Assembly: GCA_903813345.2 (NCBI GenBank)
Contig: CAIIXF020000011.1
Coordinates: 16,229,754 to 16,293,753, forward strand
Reading direction: 5' to 3'
DNA: 64,000 nt
DNA from: Owenia fusiformis
Lineage: Eukaryota; Annelida; Polychaeta; Sabellida; Oweniidae
Shown: positions 56,691-64,000 of the stretch, piece after piece
Numbering within the stretch: the stretch's first letter is position 1
How the letters are laid out: every line of letters starts with the position of its first letter
The notes under the pieces: generated by a model
Seen by the model: the letters and a program-made list of their open reading frames with translations, nothing else
Database searches by the model: none
Told to the model about the DNA's origin: nothing
Translations under genes and position numbers: made by a program

Positions 56691-57783
56691 CTGTGAGCTA
56701 CCAGACGGTGACATTTTGTCATGTTAATGCCTTGTTTTCGCCTCCCACCCTCTGAATTTTCAGGGTCGCACAAGGTGTTGGTTTAGTTTAATTTTCCATA
56801 TGTGGGCAGGGGGGTGGGTTCGAGCCCTCCCCCTTTACTAAAAGCTGGCTACGGGCATGTACAGGTAGCTCATATTGCATGTGAAGTATTAAAGATTGCA
56901 ATGGATGCAATCATTTTCATTGGAATCGATATAAAAGTATTCTGGCACTTACAATGACTAAGATGTGCAAGCAACATTTATCATTTCTGGTGAAGGCCAA
57001 ACATTCATTATAGGGAACGTCAAACGGCATTCAAAATATAAAACAGGATCTTAAGAGGTTCTGGACAAATCATTTGATTCTGGACTTGACATATTTTTTT
57101 TCCAACGAAATCACATCCAAGGGTTGAATTTTTATTGGATATTTAGAGAGCGAGTCCTGTATTGATTTCAATAAAAAGGTTAAAATAGAACGCTATTTGA
57201 GAGTTAATCTTATACTTTCATTACATTGATAAATTAAGGCAAATTCTGAAAAATTTTAAAGTGCATTTTTTATGAAATATTATCCAAGTATTTAGATGAA
57301 ACGGTCTTATTTAAATGATCATAACATGATGATATTTTTTCATAAAATATTTCTTCAAGAAATTCAATTGAAGGCTCAAGATAAAACGAGTTAATTTAGG
57401 TGAAAACCCTTACATGATGATGTGTTTTCATGACTTCTTTCATAAAATTCCATCAAGGGGTGAAAATAAAATGATCGAATTTAAGTGATTTAAGGATCAC
57501 GAGGATAGGTTTATTTGGATATTTTCTATGAAATCCCATCCAGTGGTCAAGGTAAAATTTTTATTTGGTATATTTGGTCACGTGTTCGAACCCATAGAAC
57601 CATATAGGAACGTCATTTTGAATGTTACGTGATAAATCCATATAAGGCTTTTAGAACAATGTGGGGAAAGATGAGGGGAAACCCCTGACACCTGTTCACG
57701 ATTTTATCCGAACGTTCATCGGATCATTTCGGTTTTTATGCACTTCATTATTTTACCGAAGTTTGCCGATTCGATTCGTCGTA
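56691..57783. other. Intergenic with G-rich dispersed repeat
   Basis: 56740-56860 resembles the family at 2059 and 42727 (GGGTTCGAGCCCTCCCCC, GGCTACGGGC). The rest shows nothing recognisable. Confidence 0.5.
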
Positions 57784-58125
57784 TTTCGGAATATTGGGGA
57801 CAATTTTATACTCCATTGGGAGTATTTTTAATCTACTTCTTATTACGAAGATTCCCGAACCTTGTTCGGATTAATCCGGATTTTCTGACCTACTTCATCT
57901 ACCGAGATTTAACGAGTTTACATTCGGCTCATTTCGGAATCCTGGTGACAATTTTATACTCCATTGGAGTATTTTTGATCTACTTCTTATGACGAAGATT
58001 CCCGAATCAGTTCGGATTAATCCGGATTTTCTGACCTACTTTATCTACCGAGATTTAACGAGTTAACATTCGTCTCATTTCGGAATCCTGGTGACAATTT
58101 TATACTCCATTGGAGTATTTTTGAT
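57784..58125 (+). repeat. 147-bp tandem repeat, about 2.3 units
   Basis: TTTCGGAAT starts at 57784, 57932 and 58078. The units share ACAATTTTATACTCCATTGG and GGATTAATCCGGATTTTCTG. The open frame here is a repeat artefact. Confidence 0.88.
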
Positions 58126-58179
58126 CTACTTTTTCTGGATTTTGCCCTACTTATTATAAGTTGACAGCAAGCAAATCAA

Positions 58180-58258
58180 AAAGTTCGCCATGAACGGGTT
58201 TCGATCGACTAACCTAGAGAGTGGAAGCTAAACACGCTAGCCATGAGGCTAACGTTTA
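58180..58258 (-). repeat. tRNA-derived SINE-like sequence
   Basis: The minus strand reads TTAGCCTCATGGCTAGCG (A-box-like) and, about 35 bases on, GATCGAAACCC (B-box-like, one change from the consensus). Stems do not fold into a proper tRNA. A second B-box-like GGTTCGTATCCC is at about 58411 on the plus strand. Confidence 0.35.
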
Positions 58259-58888
58259 CCTGTGTGAGATGATAAAAGTATCATATATTTATACCGAGCG
58301 TCAATTTAGAATGATCTTCGCTTTTGACTCCACTTAGATACAACTCGTCAGTTGTATCCAGAATAGGTGAACGCCTATGGTGTTAGTGAATAACCAAATC
58401 CCAGGCGAGTGGTTCGTATCCCACCGTGATATGTTATTTTTGCATAAATTAATACGACAGAAAGGAGCAAGGTGTAGGTTTGAAAACAAGACGTACGTTT
58501 ATTTCAATACAGTTTTAGAAACATTAACCTCTGATAATTGAAGGATTTCCACTTCTGAAGCGCGACTAGATCTAAGAAGTTCATTAATCAAGACAGTGTA
58601 AACCTTTTAGATATATGTTAGACACAATGTACACGCCCCGTGTGGAATCAACTAAATGTTACATTTTGGATTTCATTGAGATCCTGTCATAGTCCTAAAA
58701 TTTATTTTTCTGGAACATCATTTTTTCAACACTGATACAAATTTCCCTGACATTTCCATGACATGTCTACAGTTTCAAAATTCCCGGACTCTTTGGCCCT
58801 TTTTGACCTTATTTTAAAATTCTCTGACATTTCAGGCACTTGGAAAATTAAATCAAAACCCTGACATTTCCAGGTGTGTACGAACGCT

Positions 58889-59722
58889 TAGCCTTGCCCA
58901 AGTCGGTCTCTTTTACTATCTTGATTTCTATTATGACCGCCTTGTACCAAAGAGAAAGCCACGTGCTTTACCGACTCAATGTTTATGTCGGTAAAATTTG
59001 ACCAATCAACGACGGCCCTACAGCGTTAGCTCATTATTATGCACGGTCAAAAACAAGTACACTTTTTACTTTTCGCCGGGACTTTTCACGAACAAACTTG
59101 CATGAATTCATCATGAAAATACAAATATTTTATCAGATAAATATCAATCAGAGTTTAGTGGATGCCGGAGCATCGATCGGTAACCGGAGGTGAAAAGATT
59201 TCAACAATAAACGTTGAAACGATCGCTGAATTCAAATGAACATGTAGGCTGAGACCCCGGCTGAGATTCAATCACTGACTACATGACCAGCTACATTGGA
59301 CTCGGTCTTGCATTTATATCGCGAAATCAGTTTTAAATCTATTGCATGATTTAATTTATATTAATGACTCTTACATTCCCTATGTACATTTAATTACATA
59401 ATATATTGTAACTCTAAAGAAACAATCCATCAGATCATCGGCATTGAATTTCAAATCGGGAAGATTGCTTTGCTTATGCAGGTCAACCTGATAACGTTTT
59501 TGATTGGTCAATCAGCCTGAAGTCACACGTCGTGTCCAGACTGTCCACGCGTATTATTGTTAATCAATAAGGTTTCGCGATACCCCTGATAGCGTAGGTA
59601 TTATGGAAATCTCGAAACCGTTGAATAACTCTGCATAATATCAGCGTAGGTGTATTGGATTGTACAAGGCGGTAATAATTCAAGATCAGATAAGTAAAAA
59701 AATACCGACTTGGGCAAGGCTA
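58889..59722. mobile_element. 834-bp Mutator-like MITE with 9-bp duplication
   Basis: Starts TAGCCTTGCCCAAGTCGGT and ends with its complement. The inverted similarity continues about 60 bp (ACCGCCTTGTAC in both). ACGAACGCT stands at 58880-58888 and 59723-59731. A 9-bp target duplication is characteristic of the Mutator superfamily. No transposase frame. Confidence 0.85.
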
Positions 59723-59731
59723 ACGAACGCT

Positions 59732-60352
59732 GGAATTATTCTTAAAATATCCTTCAAACAAAAGGGGAAAATGCTATGCACAAATACTCTAATTTAGTTT
59801 GTATTGTAATGCGTTGTATTACATTGCATTGCATTGTATTGTGTATTTATTTGAGTGTCCGTTGACGGTAAAGAAGGCATTTAAAAGTTATTTGTGAAAC
59901 TTAATAAACTTAATAAACAATACTTTAACAGTATTCTGTTATGGCAAAGTATATTTCATTTTTTCTCTTGTTCTCTACAATCTGCGTTGAGGACACTGAA
60001 GCATATGTCTGTATTTTGTTGGTGGGGAACAGCGTATCCTATCGTCCACGGAGCAAATTCAACTCTCGTTCACGAGTACCTTGTTTTTGGGCTCTTGTCC
60101 CAAAGATAACGATTGTATAAGGTTGCATAATCAGGATTATGAGCTTTCATGTTCTCATAGTTACATCTGTTGTAAAACGAATCTTGTCGCAACCTCTGCG
60201 AATCACGACAGCATAACATTTGAATCACGTTGACATCATTGCAAAATTAGGCTAAATATGCTAAGTCAAGACGTTAATTAGCCCACGAAAGTTCATGGGT
60301 AACTTGAGAACTACAAAATACAACCAAATACTTTTCGAACGTACAATAGCAA
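59732..60352. other. Intergenic, nothing recognised
   Basis: A brief echo of the pentamer satellite (GTATTACATTGCATTGCATT, about 59816) lies here, otherwise nothing. Confidence 0.45.
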
Positions 60353-61265
60353 TGACGTGTCGCAAAAAGGTGGCGCATTTGTTTTTAAGGGTATCGCGTG
60401 AATGTAACTTTGATTCCCCGAATTATAAGATAATATTCTAATTAAAGTTATATATCATTTTAAAGCTGTTTCGATGAAGATTTTAGATCAACTACACTCC
60501 GTTCACGATTCTTGCGCGTTCGTTTTTAAAAAAGAGTTTTTTACCAAAACATCTGGCAAATATCCCATGTTGACACGTTACATTTTGAATTATTTTTCGT
60601 CTTTAAACGCTCATAACTCAAACAATATATGACTATTATACTTATTTTTCGTCTTGATAAAGGTAGATAGAAGTTTTATTTCAAAGGATGAATTTTAGTA
60701 AGCGTCCCATATTGTGACGTCATAGAGTCTGAAAAATAGAATCTGTTGACAGCGACCTTTTTTGCTCATTTTTTGCTACCTTCAACTTTTCAGGTGTACA
60801 TTAAACAAAAAATACGAGATCAATTTTTAATAAATCATACATGATTATTTTGCTCCTAAACTCTAGTTTATTAATAAATAGTTGATTATGTTCACAAAAG
60901 TATGTGTTTTCTGTTGTATGTGGAAAAGTGGAGGACGAAAGGTTTTCAAAATTCATTAAAATATGGCTAATTTACGCCATTCGCCTATTTTCAAGCACAG
61001 CAACACGTATATTTATTTCACCTAAAATATCAATTGATTCGTGTTTTATGATGCTCCTAGCCCATTAACAATATATATATATGATATCAGAGTTATTCGT
61101 CTAAAATGTTTTGAGATATAGAGGTAAATGTGGAGGACGAAAGGATTTTCATGTGTGTACATTTTTCTCAAAAACGTCACATTCTATCATGTTAAAAGCG
61201 AGGATCCTCTGGATTACGCCACAAAATGTGTAACAATGCGTGCGCGAGCATTTTGCGACACGTCA
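60353..61265. mobile_element. TGACGTGTCGCAAAA-ended element
   Basis: 913 bp with short perfect inverted ends TGACGTGTCGCAAAA and TTTTGCGACACGTCA. GTGGAGGACGAAAGG is repeated inside (about 60927 and 61130). No target duplication found; non-coding. Confidence 0.55.
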
Positions 61266-62200
61266 ATATTTCTCACCTAACGTCTTCATAGTTTTAGGAA
61301 CGTATTTTAAACGCATGATAGCCAAATATATCAAGATACTATATCTGCCTAAATGAAGTTATCTAGTGTTTACAAAGTTTTGAAATATATTATATCCAGA
61401 TCCATCAGAAATTAACTTATCCATTTACATTACTTTACTAGTTCTAGTATCTTGCATGACTCGTTCATAAGAATTCTTTAATTCTACCTCGTTCCCAATA
61501 CGTCCTCAGACAGACAAGAAATTGAAGTCACACTCGTTTGTTTGCGTGGCATATTTATACGTATACGCACTTTCTCTGATTATTGTCAAACAAATACATT
61601 TCAGGAGAAGAACATAAAAAACAAATGCCTGAAACGAATGCCGAAACATAAATCCCAAGTGATTAAGTATAGAATGTTTTATTCTTTTACGATTTGATAA
61701 GAGACCGAGACTAAGAAATTAAATGCGACGAAATATTTTGACAACGTAATTTGTATACTGTTTTATTCTTAAAGTTCTATGCGATAAATTATTTTATCTG
61801 TTTCAAAATGTTTCATTTTATTTTGCCTATATAAAAGAGATTGAAGAAGATAAGATAAACTGTTCCGTAATATATATTGTGTTTTAATAACCTTTTTTTT
61901 AGAATCACAATGTAAAATAAATCTCCCGTTCCTGCCATTCTGGTAACGCCATGCAATGGATGCAATTCAAAGTGAGAGAGAGATCTATGAATAACAGAAT
62001 GCGTCCATGCCATTAATTTGGCCAAATACATGGCATGAAACTGACGTAAGTTTAAGTAAGCTACGCCCCCCGCTTTCTCTGGTAAATTATGACTTTATTT
62101 TTCGGAGTAATGGGTTTCGGACAACTGGGTTTCGGAGAACTGGGGTGTACCCGATTACGCTTTGCACGCCGCTTTAAAATCCCGATGCCTCCAGAGGTAG
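61266..62200. other. Intergenic, nothing recognised
   Basis: AT-rich, no coding exon or repeat seen. Confidence 0.45.
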
Positions 62201-62202
62201 TT

Positions 62203-62625
62203 TAATCCGGTAGCCGACAGGCGTTTCTTGCATTATTGAATACAAGCTAACCTTATATTCGCGAATGCAACTAACGCCTTCCGGCTACCTGATTAACGCA
62301 GTATAATATGACCAAGTCATTTAAATATGAATGGAATAGTGGCAGGTACTATTCGTATTGACATGAGTTTCCAGTAAAATAATAGGTTAATCCGGTAGCC
62401 GACAGGCGTTAGTTGCATTTGCGAATACAAGCTAAGACTATGATTTGGGAATGGAAGATTTCAGCTTCCGGATTAACCTACCATTCTATGGGCGACTCAT
62501 TTAAATATGAAAAGAACCTGACAATATTCCATTAATATTTTAATGAATTGCCCATAAAATAGTAAAGTAGGTTTATCCGGTAGCCGACAGGCGTTAGCGG
62601 CATTCGCGAATACAAGCTCCTTTAT
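62203..62625 (+). repeat. 187-bp tandem repeat with internal hairpin
   Basis: CCGGTAGCCGACAGGCGTT occurs at about 62207, 62391 and 62577. In the first unit the complement (AACGCCTTCCGGCTACC) follows within 90 bp, so each unit can fold on itself. About 2.3 units. Confidence 0.75.
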
Positions 62626-63453
62626 TTCATAATTTGGGAAATATATATTTTCACAATATTGAAATAGATGGTGGTTCAAAGTGGAATACATATCATACAA
62701 GTGTCACAGATATTTTTAGTGCATATATGGTCTTTCTTTGCATGACTTTGTAGAACATATCAAAACCCTGGGATCCACAGGGTAACAGTAAGTACATTTC
62801 GTTAGATCTTCCGAAGTTCATGCTTCAAAGTTGTCAAAGTTGTAAAAGGGTAATCCTTTTTTGAGTACGAAAGCGTACTTTTTGTTCAATAGCCTTTCCC
62901 AGCTGCTAATCTTTTGAGTGCATCGTGCATTCAACGAATTGTATTCACTTATTAACCAATCAGTGCCAGGAACAAAATGCACGCTTACTTTTTGGGCTAA
63001 GTTTAGTGTTTTATGAAGCATGCTACATACAAATGTTACGCTTTTGCTCATTTACTTTGAGAACTATCTATAGGTACACATTACCAATTGACCTAATTGA
63101 CCTAGATTTGAGTGAACAAGTACCTCGTATTTTTCATTTTTCGATATTTTGAGATTTGTTGGCTGATGAGTAACTTGATATTTTATGTCTAAATATATTA
63201 AAGTGGTTAATAGTAATAGTTTTATTGTACACCATAAACTGTTAACGTTTTAGAATTGGGACACAATATATGATTTGATAATAGAACAATACATGTATAT
63301 GTCTTACTCTAAACTCGGTGGTTTGTTTGTTAGTATGTTTTCTTAACAGCTCAATAACTGTTGTATTAATAAGGCGTTATACTATGAAAAAAAGATTAAA
63401 CGATGTAGGCATAGGCAGAGGGAGTATCACACTACCCTACCACGTGAACACAT
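62626..63453. other. Intergenic, nothing recognised
   Basis: No supported gene or repeat. Confidence 0.45.
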
Positions 63454-63460
63454 TTAAAAA

Positions 63461-63669
63461 GAATACAGGGTACAGTTAAGTTGCAAATAGAGCGGGTATT
63501 CTTTGTCCTTTTCCATAGGACTTTTCTGGTGATAGTGCGTTGCAAACTGCTCGATGAATCTATACAATGTAAAATCTAGTATTCCTCCAGAACTATGGAA
63601 ATAAACAAAGGTCCTCCATTTGCAACTTCACTGTAGCCTGTATTCCTTTTAAAGAAATACGGGCTACAG
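63461..63669. repeat. Small inverted-repeat element plus 39-bp hairpin
   Basis: GAATACAGGGTACAGTTAAG (63461) and its complement (about 63625-63646) form the ends of a 190-bp element. At 63631-63669 CTGTAGCC...GGCTACAG makes a tight hairpin, so a second end overlaps the first. The last 330 bp of the window show nothing. Confidence 0.65.
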
Positions 63670-64000
63670 TATTGGGGTATAGTAGTTTGATTTTTCAATA
63701 TATCACTAATCTAGCTTCTTTCCTTGAAAAAACATGAGTTTTGATGTACGTATATCAAACATGGGCCACTGCACTATATTGAACCAGGGTGCCGGTGTTA
63801 CATAATGTGATTTTATGGGCCATCATACAACCACCTCTTGCCCACTTTATTCATGTTTTGGATTACAGTTTATACACAATGCATAAACAGCATGAAACAA
63901 TCATTTCTACTTGTGGATTAGATTTGTATACATCTCTTTGTGAACTGAGTGTTATGTTCAATATGTGAAAATATCATGGACTTAAATTGTACTTATATTT

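Noticed and set aside
57738-57992. 84-codon frame with repeated hydrophobic segment
   Set aside because: The repetition comes from the 147-bp tandem repeat; no family match.

Overview
This window is nuclear DNA of an animal. It is AT-rich, its genes are split by GT-AG introns, and every recognisable host gene belongs to a metazoan family. The gene set and the many short inverted-repeat elements suggest a marine invertebrate such as a deuterostome or lophotrochozoan, but nothing here fixes the phylum. Most of the sequence is intron, intergenic DNA and small transposons. Coding DNA is sparse: nearly all exons had to be joined by hand from splice sites and reading phase.

Four protein-coding genes can be supported. 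(1) A SWSAP1-like RecA-fold DNA-repair ATPase lies on the minus strand at 835-3888. Its 3' end runs off the window. (2) A Crypton-type tyrosine recombinase lies on the plus strand at 8950-10654: four exons, 424 residues, all visible catalytic residues present. It sits between two clusters of palindromic GTGATAA/TTATCAC repeats. (3) A GNAT N-acetyltransferase of the histidine N-acetyltransferase/NAT16-like type lies on the minus strand at 16110-29821: four exons, 373 residues. (4) An OARD1/TARG1 ADP-ribosyl-glutamate hydrolase (macrodomain) lies on the plus strand at 33268-47651: three exons, 178 residues, catalytic Lys and Asp present.

Mobile DNA dominates the rest. Two nearly identical 1204-bp elements in opposite orientation (5315-6518 and 11507-12710, each with its own 7-bp target duplication) flank the Crypton and look at first like giant terminal repeats. 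Others are a TTAA-flanked foldback element (3268-3671), a pogo/Tigger-like element (19751-20591) nested in a long inverted-repeat element, two Mutator-like elements with 9-bp duplications (25062-26441 and 58889-59722), and a 4.2-kb inverted-repeat element holding a 2.6-kb pentamer satellite (39297-43515) inside OARD1 intron 2. Several copies of a nested-palindrome family and several tandem arrays with 125-190-bp units are also present.

The four genes show no operon-like or pathway link. SWSAP1 (homologous recombination) and OARD1 (removal of ADP-ribose from proteins) both serve genome maintenance, but they are about 30 kb apart with unrelated genes between them. The most unusual object is the intact tyrosine recombinase with its palindromic flanks and its CRE-like (TGACGTCA) upstream sites. 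From 48 kb to the right end I found no coding exon.
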